This document shows, piece by piece, positions 1 to 6,796 of a stretch of DNA of 9,687 nucleotides; position 1 is the stretch's first letter, and each line of letters opens with the position of its first letter. The DNA comes from Actinomycetota bacterium (GTDB lineage: Bacteria > Actinomycetota > Actinomycetes > Nanopelagicales > Nanopelagicaceae). Made by a program: the position numbers and the translations under genes. The notes beneath the pieces were generated by a model. It saw only the letters and a list, made by a program, of their open reading frames with translations. It was not told the DNA's origin and ran no database searches. The stretch is from positions 1 to 9,687 of the forward strand of contig JAPLBK010000012.1 of the NCBI GenBank assembly GCA_026392775.1, given 5' to 3'.

Positions 1-207
1 GATATTGTCATTCGCGAGATTGAATTGGAAAGTGACATTGTTCCTGGAGATTTATTAGCCACCCCAGCAACAGGTGCATATGGACGCAGCATGGCAACTA
101 ATTACAACCACGTGCCACGACCACCAGTAATTGCAGTAAAAGATGGAAAAGCCCGCGTGATTCTGCGCCGTGAGACTGAAGCTGATCTGTTAGGGCTAGA
201 TATTTAA
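1..207 (+). CDS. lysA: Diaminopimelate decarboxylase, C-terminal end (partial, 5' end outside window)
   Basis: The reading frame is open from base 1, and 68 codons remain before TAA. The tail contains PGDLLATPATGAYGRSM followed by the SNYNHVPRP-like stretch TNYNHVPRPP, which is the hallmark C-terminal segment of PLP-dependent diaminopimelate decarboxylases. The GAY tyrosine lies near the active site in this fold-type III family. The enzyme removes CO2 from meso-diaminopimelate to give lysine in the cytoplasm. An internal TTG at 25 is only a codon inside the gene, because the homologous sequence continues upstream of it. It lies 34 bases before hom, so the two are probably co-transcribed; lysA-hom pairing is usual in Actinobacteria. 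The assignment is firm even though only the end is visible. Confidence 0.95.
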   Translation, partial: DIVIREIELESDIVPGDLLATPATGAYGRSMATNYNHVPRPPVIAVKDGKARVILRRETEADLLGLDI

Positions 208-241
208 CGCCGTTACAGGCATCTGTGAAAGAATAGACCGC

Positions 242-1537
242 ATGAGCACAGAGCTAAAGACAATATCTATTGGCATGCTCGGCTGCGGTGTGGTCGGCAG
301 CCAAGTCGCCCGCCTGCTTCAATCTGATGAGCAAGAGCTCTCTGAGCGCTCAGGTGCTCTGCTAGTTCTAAAAAAGATTGGCGTGCGCAGTAACGCCGCC
401 CGTGAAGGTATTAATCCTTCCATGATTACAACAGATTTAAACTCAATTGTTAATGACCCAGAGATCAATATTGTTATTGAAGTCATGGGTGGTATTGAGC
501 CAGCCCGCACATTGATTCTAGAAGCGATTAAGAATAAGAAATCTGTTATTACGGCCAATAAGGCACTGCTTGCAACACATGGGCATGAACTCTTTAATGC
601 AGCAGATGCGGCAAAAGTAGATTTGTATTACGAGGCAGCAGTGGCCGGTGCGATTCCAATTATCCGTTCAATGCGTGAATCACTTGCTGGTGATCAAATC
701 ACTCGCGTTATGGGAATTGTGAATGGCACAACTAACTATATTCTTACAAAAATGCATGAAGAAGGCCGTGTCTTCAATGATGTATTAAAAGAAGCACAAT
801 CACTTGGCTATGCCGAGGCTGATCCCACTGCAGATATTGATGGACATGATGCTGCAGCAAAAGCTGCTCTACTTGCAAGCCTTGCTTTCCATAGCACTGT
901 GACAATTGATGAGGTGTATTGCGAAGGTATCTCCACCATTTCACTTGATGACGTGAATGCAGCCAAAGCAATGGGCTCTGTTATCAAGCTGCTTGCTATT
1001 GCAGAGCTAACAGTTAAAGATGAGATTTCTGTGCGCGTGCATCCAGTGATACTTCCAAGTTCTCACCCGCTGGCATCTGTGCGCAACGCCTTTAACGCCG
1101 TCTATGTTGAATCAGAGGCTGCTGGACAGCTCATGTTCTATGGTCGCGGGGCAGGCGGTGCACCAACTGCATCTGCAATCTTGGGAGACTTAGTTGCCGT
1201 TACTCGCCACCGTGCTTATTCAACTGTTGGCTATGGAGAATCTGACTATGCCGACCTCGATATCGCACCTGTGGGCGATGTGAAATCACAGTTCTTTATT
1301 CGCTTGCATGTGGCTGACAAGTCGGGTGTTTTGGCGGCAATTGCCCAAGTATTTGCCAGTGAAAGCATCTCTATTCAAACTGTGCGCCAAGCAGGACTCG
1401 GTAGTGATGCTGAACTCATTGTTGTCACACATGCTGCAACTGAATCATCACTTAAGGGTTGCATTAAGAAATTGACTGACATGGATATTGTGAGCAAAGT
1501 TGAATCAGTAATTCGCGTTGAGGGGGTTGTTGCCTAA
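242..1537 (+). CDS. hom: Homoserine dehydrogenase with C-terminal ACT domain
   Basis: This 431-residue enzyme reduces aspartate 4-semialdehyde to homoserine with NAD(P)H, the branch point towards threonine and methionine. The N-terminal Rossmann fold shows the nucleotide-binding motif GCGVVG at residues 14-19. The conserved lysine of the TANKALL segment is K107. The family signature around GYAEADPTADIDGHDAAAK (190-207) carries D203 and K207, which match the catalytic Asp/Lys pair known from the yeast enzyme. An ACT domain begins near residue 351 (FFIRLHVADKSGVLA) and runs to about 425; in this family it usually mediates feedback inhibition by threonine. The length is normal for the monofunctional ACT-containing type. 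The ATG at 242 is preceded by a weak purine stretch (GAAAGA, 227-232). Its TAA directly abuts the thrC ATG, so thrC is probably translationally coupled to it. Confidence 0.97.
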   Translation: MSTELKTISIGMLGCGVVGSQVARLLQSDEQELSERSGALLVLKKIGVRSNAAREGINPSMITTDLNSIVNDPEINIVIEVMGGIEPARTLILEAIKNKKSVITANKALLATHGHELFNAADAAKVDLYYEAAVAGAIPIIRSMRESLAGDQITRVMGIVNGTTNYILTKMHEEGRVFNDVLKEAQSLGYAEADPTADIDGHDAAAKAALLASLAFHSTVTIDEVYCEGISTISLDDVNAAKAMGSVIKLLAIAELTVKDEISVRVHPVILPSSHPLASVRNAFNAVYVESEAAGQLMFYGRGAGGAPTASAILGDLVAVTRHRAYSTVGYGESDYADLDIAPVGDVKSQFFIRLHVADKSGVLAAIAQVFASESISIQTVRQAGLGSDAELIVVTHAATESSLKGCIKKLTDMDIVSKVESVIRVEGVVA

Positions 1538-2623
1538 ATGGGGATTTTTGGGAACAAGAAAAGCGGAGCCCACCAATGGCGCGGAGTCATTGAGGAATAT
1601 CGCCGCCGCTTACCCGTTAATGCAAATACCCCAATCATCTCTTTGCATGAAGGTGGTACACCACTTATCTATGCATGCAACCTCTCAGAACTACTGGGCA
1701 ATAATGTTTGGATTAAGTACGAAGGTTTAAATCCAACAGGCTCATTTAAAGATCGCGGAATGACAATGGCAATTTCAAAGGCGGCAGAAGATGGAGCTAA
1801 GGCAGTCATCTGTGCATCAACTGGAAATACTGCGGCATCAGCTGCGGCCTATGCCGTCAAAGCTGGCATGACACCAGCAGTTTTAATCCCTAAGGGAAAG
1901 ATTGCGATGGGCAAGTTAGCTCAAGCAGTTATTCATGACTCAACTATTTTGCAAGTTAATGGTAATTTTGATGATTGCTTAACTCTTGCCCGCGAACTTT
2001 CAGCGAACTATCCAGTTGCACTTGTCAACTCAGTTAATCCTTATCGCATTGAAGGACAAAAGACTGCAGCCTTTGAAGTTGTGGACATGCTGGGTAATGC
2101 TCCAGATATTCATGCCATGCCTGTCGGTAATGCAGGAAATATCACTGCTTATTGGAAGGGCTATAAGGAGTATTACAAGGATGGCATGTCATCACAATTG
2201 CCACAGATGTATGGATTCCAAGCTGCTGGTGCTGCCCCGATAGTTAAGGGCAAGATCATTAAGAATCCAGACACCATTGCAACTGCTATTCGCATTGGAA
2301 ACCCTGCTTCCTGGGCACAAGCCGTTGAAGCCCGTGATGTTTCAGGGGGTGTGATTGATTCAGTCACAGATCGAGAGATTTTGTCTGCCTATCGTCTAAT
2401 TGCAGCTAAAGAGGGAATCTTTGTCGAACCTTCATCTGCTGCGGGATTAGCAGGATTAATTAAGTATAAAAAGGCTGGAAAGCTGCCTCAAGGTAAGACA
2501 GTCGTCATTACTGTCACTGGCCATGGCTTGAAAGATATTCCTTACGCCCTTGAATCGGCGAAAAAGCCAGTGGTAGTTCCAGTCAACCTTAAAGCTGCGG
2601 CAAAAGCACTAGGTCTTTCTTAA
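1538..2623 (+). CDS. thrC: Threonine synthase
   Basis: This PLP enzyme of 361 residues converts O-phospho-L-homoserine to L-threonine, the last step of the pathway. The cofactor lysine is K71 in the GSFKDRGM motif (68-75). The phosphate-binding loop of fold-type II enzymes is VGNAGN (196-201), and [14 protein letters not shown] (93-106) is the conserved substrate/cofactor region. TGHGLKD (327-333) closes the active site. The short length places it in the compact actinobacterial class, whose N-terminus typically has the [15 protein letters not shown] stretch seen here from residue 12. There is no spacer after hom (TAA then ATG). The ribosome-binding candidate AGGGGG (1521-1526) lies inside hom, some 11 bases from the start, so translation probably relies partly on coupling. 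Confidence 0.97.
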   Translation: MGIFGNKKSGAHQWRGVIEEYRRRLPVNANTPIISLHEGGTPLIYACNLSELLGNNVWIKYEGLNPTGSFKDRGMTMAISKAAEDGAKAVICASTGNTAASAAAYAVKAGMTPAVLIPKGKIAMGKLAQAVIHDSTILQVNGNFDDCLTLARELSANYPVALVNSVNPYRIEGQKTAAFEVVDMLGNAPDIHAMPVGNAGNITAYWKGYKEYYKDGMSSQLPQMYGFQAAGAAPIVKGKIIKNPDTIATAIRIGNPASWAQAVEARDVSGGVIDSVTDREILSAYRLIAAKEGIFVEPSSAAGLAGLIKYKKAGKLPQGKTVVITVTGHGLKDIPYALESAKKPVVVPVNLKAAAKALGLS

Positions 2624-2632
2624 GAGTTCACT

Positions 2633-3562
2633 ATGAAACCAACTTTTAAAGCCCAACCGATGCAGGTGCAAGTTCCTGCAACGAGTGCAAACTTAGGACC
2701 TGGCTTTGATTGCCTTGGTTTAGCTCTAACAATGTTTGATCGATACATCGCTCAAGTTCAAGATGAACCAGGCGTTGATGTTGATGTCACTGGCGAAGGC
2801 TCTGATGATGTCGCAAGAAATGATAAGAACTTGGTTATTAAGGCGATGTATAAAGGTTTTGAATTCCTTGGTGGAAAACCACGCGGTATTGCACTTCGCC
2901 AGTTAAATGTCATTCCACATGGTCGCGGTCTTGGTTCATCAGCTAGCGCAATCGTTGGTGGCCTATCACTTGCTCGCGCCCTTGTTCTTGGTGGCAATGA
3001 ACGCATGTCACTAGAAGATATGTTGGTGATTGCTAATGAAATGGAGGGCCACCCAGATAATGTCGCAGCTGCGATTTTTGGTGGTGCAAATATTGCTTGG
3101 CAAGATTCACAACGTGGACGCATGGTGGCACAATCAGTTCATATTGATGTCGATACACGTATTGGCGCCCTTGCATTTATTCCAGCAACTGCTGTTGCAA
3201 CTTCAAAGGCTAGAAAGATGTTGCCTGAAACTTTGCCCCATGCCGATGCTGTGAGAAATACTTCAAATGCAGCGGTATTAGTGCATGCACTAGAGCATCG
3301 CCCAGATCTTCTCCACAGCGCAACGGCTGACTTTTTACATCAGTCATACCGCAAAGAGGCAATGCCACAATCCTTTGCGCTATTAACAAAGCTTCGCAAT
3401 GCTGGCGTTGCAGCCTTTATTTCAGGTGCTGGTCCAACTGTTTTGGTGCTGCATACCGGTGGCCCATCTGAGGCCGAGGAACTGCGCAGAGCTGCCGGAG
3501 ATAAATTCATTGCAACCGAACTTGGTATTGCTCGCCAAGGAGCCGACGTTATTTCCGCTTAA
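2633..3562 (+). CDS. thrB: Homoserine kinase (GHMP family)
   Basis: This 309-residue kinase phosphorylates homoserine with ATP, making the substrate of the threonine synthase encoded just upstream. It has the three GHMP-kinase signatures in order: the N-terminal VPATSANLGPGFDCLG (14-29), the glycine/serine-rich ATP loop GRGLGSSASA (97-106) with the EGHPDNVAAA helix (138-147), and the C-terminal SGAGPTVLVL (264-273). Length and order are normal. It starts 9 bases after thrC. There is no clear Shine-Dalgarno sequence before the ATG at 2633, which fits coupling to thrC. An internal ATG at codon 10 would still leave the kinase core intact, so the exact start is slightly uncertain. Confidence 0.97.
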   Translation: MKPTFKAQPMQVQVPATSANLGPGFDCLGLALTMFDRYIAQVQDEPGVDVDVTGEGSDDVARNDKNLVIKAMYKGFEFLGGKPRGIALRQLNVIPHGRGLGSSASAIVGGLSLARALVLGGNERMSLEDMLVIANEMEGHPDNVAAAIFGGANIAWQDSQRGRMVAQSVHIDVDTRIGALAFIPATAVATSKARKMLPETLPHADAVRNTSNAAVLVHALEHRPDLLHSATADFLHQSYRKEAMPQSFALLTKLRNAGVAAFISGAGPTVLVLHTGGPSEAEELRRAAGDKFIATELGIARQGADVISA

Positions 3563-3573
3563 TTTTGCCGATT

Positions 3574-3603
3574 TTGCCTATTAACGCCATAAGGTGCTAA
3601 ACT
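3574..3603 (+). promoter_or_regulatory. Candidate promoter for rho
   Basis: A -35-like TTGCCT (3574-3579) is followed after 18 bases by a -10-like TAAACT (3598-3603). The -10 has an extended TG one base upstream (3595-3596). A start of transcription near 3610 would give a rho leader of about 110 bases. The octamer ATTTTGCC occurs twice here (3562-3569 and 3571-3578), so a second TTGCC hexamer sits one turn upstream. No terminator is seen after thrB, so read-through from the threonine genes into rho remains possible. The call rests on consensus matching only. Confidence 0.5.
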
Positions 3604-3629
3604 TTCCCTATCTGAACGGCCCTTATCTA

Positions 3630-3737
3630 GTGGCCAGCAACTCATCAGCTAAATCTAAAAAACATCCACGGCTTAACGGGATATATCTAAAACCTGTTGA
3701 CCTATATAGAAAAGAAACAGATGACAACAGAAATTGA
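3630..3737 (+). other. Possible small leader ORF overlapping the rho start
   Basis: A GTG at 3630 opens a 35-codon frame that ends at TGA 3735-3737, 17 bases inside rho in a different frame. The predicted peptide is basic (AKSKKHPRL near its start). No Shine-Dalgarno sequence precedes the GTG, and the frame is also open upstream to 3585, so the start is unsure. It could be chance. E. coli rho also has a short leader peptide (rhoL), but I see no evidence that the two are related. Confidence 0.15.
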
Positions 3738-5286
3738 ACCTGTACGTTCTAATAGTCCTGAGCTTTCTGCAATGACCCTTCCTAAGTTAAAGACAGTAGC
3801 AACACAACTTGGTGTCGATGGCGCAGCAAAGATGAAGAAGGACGCTCTTGTAGAGGCGATCGCTGATTTACAGGCAAGTAACCGCGAAGCTGCTAAAGCT
3901 GAACGCGAAGCCCGCCGCGAAGCCCGCAATAAGAACAAGAAGGAAGCTAAGAGCTCAAATAACTCTTCTTCAAATGAAGATTCAGATGCTGATGGCGATG
4001 ACTCACCATCATCACCTCAAAGTAACACCGATCGTGGTAATCGCCATGATCGCTCTGATCGGCATGCACGTGGACGTGATCGCAACCGTGATCGCAACCG
4101 TGATCGTGGACCTCGCGAAGAGCGCGAACCAGTAATTGGTGAAGACGATGTCTTGGTGCCAGTTGGTGGACTTCTCGATATTCTTGACAGCTATGCATTT
4201 ATTCGCACTGCTGGATATCTTCCAGGACCTAACGATGTCTATGTTTCATTGCAGCAAGTGCGCAAGAACGGATTACGCAAAGGCGATGTTGTAACAGGCC
4301 AGGTTCGCCAACCTCGCGAAGGTGAGACTAAGCAGAAGTTCAATGCACTCATTACTCTTGAAACAGTTAATGGAATGACTCCGGAAGAGGCACGTAACCG
4401 TGTTGAATTCGGCAAGTTGACTCCACTTTATCCTCAAGAGCGTTTGCGCCTTGAAACTGAGCCAAACGTATTAACCACACGTGTGATCGATCTGATTGCA
4501 CCTATTGGTAAGGGCCAGCGTGGACTTATTGTCTCGCCTCCTAAGGCTGGTAAGACAATGGTTCTGCAATCAATTGCTAACGCAATCACAACAAATAACC
4601 CAGAGTGTCACTTGATGGTTGTTCTAGTTGATGAGCGCCCAGAAGAAGTTACAGATATGCAGCGTTCAGTTAAGGGTGAAGTTATTGCTTCAACATTTGA
4701 CCGCCCAGCTGATGACCACACAACAATTGCAGAGCTTGCAATCGAGCGCGCAAAGCGACTTGTTGAACTTGGCCACGATGTAGTTGTTCTTCTTGACTCA
4801 ATCACACGTCTGGGCCGTGCATACAACATCGCAGCTCCAGCATCAGGTCGAATTCTCTCTGGTGGTGTTGATTCAGCTGCTCTCTATCCGCCTAAGAAGT
4901 TCTTTGGTGCAGCTCGTAATATTGAAGATGGCGGATCACTCACGATTCTTGCAACAGCACTTGTTGACACAGGTTCTCGTATGGACGAAGTTATCTTTGA
5001 AGAGTTCAAGGGAACTGGAAACATGGAGCTCATCCTTGATCGCAGGATTGCCGATAAGCGCATCTTCCCTGCGGTCAACGTTGTTGCATCTGGAACACGT
5101 AAGGAAGAAATCCTTATGGGATCAGAGGAACTCAATATTGTTTGGAAGCTGCGTCGTGTATTGCATGCTCTTGAGCCACAAGCAGCACTTGAACTACTTC
5201 TTGAGAAGATGAAGGGCACTAAGTCCAACGTCGAGTTCTTGATGCAGATCCAGAAGACAACCTCTGGACCTGACGACTCAAAGTAA
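3721..5286 (+). CDS. rho: Transcription termination factor Rho with charged N-terminal insert
   Basis: Rho is a hexameric RNA-dependent ATPase/translocase that ends transcription of untranslated RNA. From the ATG at 3721 it has 521 residues, against about 420 in E. coli. Residues 15-52 form the helical Rho_N domain. Residues 55-138 are a low-complexity, highly charged insert (REAR, DRNR and acidic-serine blocks), typical of actinobacterial Rho. The cold-shock-like RNA-binding domain is about 143-217. The ATPase core follows, with Walker A PPKAGKT (273-279), [10 protein letters not shown] (304-313), Walker B LLDSITR (357-363) and the [13 protein letters not shown] to GAARN region (381-399). 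The ATG is preferred over an in-frame TTG at 3697 because a purine-rich GAAAAG (3709-3714) sits 6 bases before it. It probably has its own promoter in the gap after thrB. Confidence 0.97.
   Translation: MTTEIEPVRSNSPELSAMTLPKLKTVATQLGVDGAAKMKKDALVEAIADLQASNREAAKAEREARREARNKNKKEAKSSNNSSSNEDSDADGDDSPSSPQSNTDRGNRHDRSDRHARGRDRNRDRNRDRGPREEREPVIGEDDVLVPVGGLLDILDSYAFIRTAGYLPGPNDVYVSLQQVRKNGLRKGDVVTGQVRQPREGETKQKFNALITLETVNGMTPEEARNRVEFGKLTPLYPQERLRLETEPNVLTTRVIDLIAPIGKGQRGLIVSPPKAGKTMVLQSIANAITTNNPECHLMVVLVDERPEEVTDMQRSVKGEVIASTFDRPADDHTTIAELAIERAKRLVELGHDVVVLLDSITRLGRAYNIAAPASGRILSGGVDSAALYPPKKFFGAARNIEDGGSLTILATALVDTGSRMDEVIFEEFKGTGNMELILDRRIADKRIFPAVNVVASGTRKEEILMGSEELNIVWKLRRVLHALEPQAALELLLEKMKGTKSNVEFLMQIQKTTSGPDDSK
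3904..3927 (+). repeat. Perfect 12-bp tandem duplication inside rho
   Basis: The unit CGCGAAGCCCGC occurs twice without a mismatch. It is in frame and encodes REAR-REAR (residues 62-69) in the helical, charged part of the Rho insert. Its length is a multiple of three, so copy-number change would not break the frame. Confidence 0.85.
4075..4106 (+). repeat. 12-bp tandem repeat, about 2.7 copies, inside rho
   Basis: The unit CGTGATCGCAAC occurs twice perfectly and is followed by 8 matching bases of a third copy. It encodes [11 protein letters not shown] (residues 119-129), part of the basic low-complexity insert of Rho. Further, less perfect GATCG motifs lie just upstream (4030-4066). Confidence 0.85.
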
Positions 5287-5294
5287 GCGTAAAT

Positions 5295-5323
5295 TTCGTA
5301 AATCGCGGACAATCGCCTACGAT
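5295..5323 (+). promoter_or_regulatory. Candidate promoter for rpmE
   Basis: TACGAT (5318-5323) is a good -10 hexamer. A weak -35 (TTCGTA, 5295-5300) lies 17 bases upstream. Transcription from about 5330 would begin just before the structured rpmE leader. No terminator is visible between rho and this site. Confidence 0.4.
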
Positions 5324-5330
5324 TTAGCTC

Positions 5331-5390
5331 TGTTAACCAAGCCGTTTGGTTCACCCGATAAGGGACCCAAACATTAAAGAAGGAATAACC
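5331..5390 (+). promoter_or_regulatory. Structured mRNA leader of rpmE, candidate L31 autoregulatory leader
   Basis: Two hairpins compete for the same segment. AACCAA (5335-5340) can pair with TTGGTT (5346-5351). Alternatively GTTTGG (5344-5349) can pair with CCAAAC (5367-5372), enclosing an inner CCC/GGG stem (5354-5356 with 5362-5364) around a GATAA loop. There is no U-run after the second hairpin, so it is not an intrinsic terminator. It ends 7 bases before the Shine-Dalgarno sequence of rpmE. Leaders of L31 genes are known ribosomal-protein leader families in several bacterial groups, including Actinobacteria. Whether this one fits a described model cannot be judged by eye. Confidence 0.5.
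5380..5384 (+). promoter_or_regulatory. Ribosome-binding site of rpmE
   Basis: AAGGA lies 6 bases before the ATG at 5391, within a longer AAGAAGGA. It fixes that ATG as the start rather than the in-frame GTG or TTG codons further upstream, which would run through the leader hairpins. Confidence 0.85.
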
Positions 5391-5606
5391 ATGAAGCCAG
5401 AGATCCACCCAGAGTACAAAGAGACCCAAGTAACGTGTGGTTGTGGTGAGAAGTTTGTTACCCGCTCAACTGTTGCAAGCGGTTCAATCTATGTTGAAGT
5501 GTGTTCTGTATGCCACCCGTTCTATACCGGCAAGCAGCGCATCCTTGATACTGGTGGTCGTGTAGCTAAGTTCGAAGAGCGCTTCGGTAAAAAAGAAGCC
5601 AAGTAG
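5391..5606 (+). CDS. rpmE: 50S ribosomal protein L31, zinc-binding (C+) form
   Basis: This 71-residue protein of the large ribosomal subunit begins [19 protein letters not shown], the standard L31 N-terminus. It sits at the 50S-30S bridge region. Four cysteines (C16, C18, C38, C41) form the CxC plus CxxC zinc site, so this is the zinc-dependent paralogue and not the zinc-free YkgM type used under zinc starvation. Length is normal. The rho-rpmE-prfA order is conserved in Actinobacteria. It has its own structured leader and strong ribosome-binding site and is followed directly by a terminator, so it looks like a mostly independent unit that can be made at ribosomal-protein levels. Confidence 0.97.
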   Translation: MKPEIHPEYKETQVTCGCGEKFVTRSTVASGSIYVEVCSVCHPFYTGKQRILDTGGRVAKFEERFGKKEAK

Positions 5607-5616
5607 CTTTCTAAAG

Positions 5617-5659
5617 AAACCGCATCGCAGCCCTTAACGGTTGCGGTCGCGGTTTTTTT
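5617..5659 (+). terminator. Intrinsic terminator after rpmE
   Basis: An outer stem AAACCGC (5617-5623) pairs with GCGGTTT (5649-5655). An inner stem CGCAGCC (5626-5632) pairs with GGTTGCG (5639-5645) with one G-U pair, closing the loop CTTAAC. Only a small internal loop (AT opposite GTC) interrupts the roughly 14 pairs. A run of seven T residues (5653-5659) follows at once. It begins 11 bases after the rpmE stop and is the clearest terminator in the window. Confidence 0.9.
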
Positions 5660-5697
5660 ATTTCCCTAAACAACAAATCGTTTCAACTAGAGTAGAT

Positions 5698-5703
5698 AAG
5701 GAG
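5698..5703 (+). promoter_or_regulatory. Ribosome-binding site of prfA
   Basis: AAGGAG lies 6 bases before GTG 5710. This near-perfect site decides for the GTG start, because the in-frame region upstream runs back through the terminator hairpin and cannot be part of the protein. Confidence 0.88.
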
Positions 5704-5709
5704 AAGCCA

Positions 5710-6792
5710 GTGACAAGTGATCGTTTCGCATCCGCCCATGAAATGGTGCGCGAATACGCCGAACTTGAAGCCAAGATGGCTGATCCGGCCATCCACGAAG
5801 ATCAAAATAATGCCCGCAAATTAGGACGCCGCTATGCCCAACTAGGTCCAGTTGTTGCTGGCTTTAAAGCTTGGAAATCTGCTGAAGATGATTTAGCAGC
5901 AGGTAAAGAGTTAGCGGCAGTTGATGCTGACTTTATATCTGAGATTCCAGGGTTAGAGGCAACATGTACCCAAGCTGCTGAAAAGCTTGAAGAGCTCTTA
6001 TTGCCACGTGATCCCAATGATGATCGTGATGTTATTTTGGAAGTTAAAGCAGGTGCTGGCGGGGATGAATCAGCGATCTTTGCAGGCGATCTCTTGCGTA
6101 TGTACATGCGTTATGCCGAAAAACATAATTGGAAAGTTGAAATCATTGATGCCACTGAAAGTGAAATGGGTGGCTATAAAGATATTTCTGTTGCAGTTAA
6201 AGCCAAGGGAACGGCAGCTCCTGGTGAATCTCCTTATGCACGTTTGAAATTTGAAGGTGGAGTTCACCGCGTGCAGCGCGTGCCAGAGACTGAGAGTGCT
6301 GGACGTATTCACACATCTGCTGCCGGTGTATTGATTTTGCCTGAAGCTGAAGAGGTAGATGTTGAGCTCAATATGAACGATGTGCGCGTAGATGTTTATC
6401 GCTCATCAGGTCCTGGTGGACAGTCAGTTAATACAACTGACTCTGCCGTGCGATTAACTCACGTTCCAACGGGCATTGTGGTCTCTTGTCAGAATGAAAA
6501 GAGCCAACTACAAAATAAGGAATCAGCGCTGCGTATCTTGCGCGCTCGTCTTTTAGCCGATGCCCAAGAAAAGGCTGAAGCTGCAGCATCTGCTGAGCGA
6601 AAGAGCCAAGTTCGTACCGTGGATCGCTCAGAGCGCATTCGCACATATAACTACCCAGAAAATCGCATTAGTGATCACCGCGTTAACTACAAAGCTAATA
6701 ACTTAGATGCAGTGATGAATGGCGATCTCGATGACATGATTCAAGCCCTACTGGATGCAGATAAAGCTGCACGTTTAGCGAGCACGAACTAA
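5710..6792 (+). CDS. prfA: Peptide chain release factor 1 (RF1)
   Basis: RF1 reads UAA and UAG in the ribosomal A site and triggers release of the finished protein. The product has 360 residues, the usual RF1 length, from a GTG start with a strong ribosome-binding site. The GGQ motif that reaches the peptidyl-transferase centre is at residues 236-238 (within [20 protein letters not shown]). The stop-codon recognition tripeptide is P-E-T (192-194, in [14 protein letters not shown]). It keeps the P and T of the RF1 PxT signature and clearly differs from the SPF of RF2. [14 protein letters not shown] (114-127) is the conserved start of domain 2. The next gene, prmC, encodes the methyltransferase for Q238. 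A terminator lies only 50 bases upstream, so the gene needs a local promoter that I could not identify, or read-through. Confidence 0.97.
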   Translation: MTSDRFASAHEMVREYAELEAKMADPAIHEDQNNARKLGRRYAQLGPVVAGFKAWKSAEDDLAAGKELAAVDADFISEIPGLEATCTQAAEKLEELLLPRDPNDDRDVILEVKAGAGGDESAIFAGDLLRMYMRYAEKHNWKVEIIDATESEMGGYKDISVAVKAKGTAAPGESPYARLKFEGGVHRVQRVPETESAGRIHTSAAGVLILPEAEEVDVELNMNDVRVDVYRSSGPGGQSVNTTDSAVRLTHVPTGIVVSCQNEKSQLQNKESALRILRARLLADAQEKAEAAASAERKSQVRTVDRSERIRTYNYPENRISDHRVNYKANNLDAVMNGDLDDMIQALLDADKAARLASTN

Positions 6793-6796
6793 GCAC

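Noticed and set aside
208..241. Possible lysine or threonine attenuator or riboswitch between lysA and hom
   Set aside because: The gap is only 34 bases, with no hairpin-U-run and no run of lysine or threonine codons.
2758..3123. Antisense open frame (121 codons) inside thrB
   Set aside because: It is fully embedded opposite the conserved GHMP motifs of thrB, has a low-complexity Arg/Ser/Pro-rich composition and has no start signals. A shadow frame is the simplest explanation.
3618..3635. Hairpin formed by two GGCC palindromes in the rho leader
   Set aside because: Only four pairs close a ten-base loop, and no U-run follows. It is too weak to call a structure or terminator.
3697..3720. Upstream in-frame TTG as the rho start, adding 8 residues
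   Set aside because: No ribosome-binding site precedes the TTG, whereas the ATG at 3721 has GAAAAG 6 bases upstream.
4030..4106. Cluster of GATCG motifs as a CRISPR-like or protein-binding repeat array
   Set aside because: The motifs follow Asp-Arg codon pairs in the Rho insert, have no uniform spacers, and are explained by coding for a charged low-complexity segment.
4884..5429. Long antisense open frame (181 codons) opposite the rho 3' end and the rpmE leader
   Set aside because: It lies opposite conserved, clearly coding rho sequence, its product resembles no family I know, and no ribosome-binding site or promoter supports it. It is best seen as a shadow of rho codon usage.
5641..5709. 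Extended prfA N-terminus running back into the terminator
   Set aside because: The extra residues would be encoded by the hairpin and T-run. The strong AAGGAG before GTG 5710 and the normal RF1 length fix the later start.
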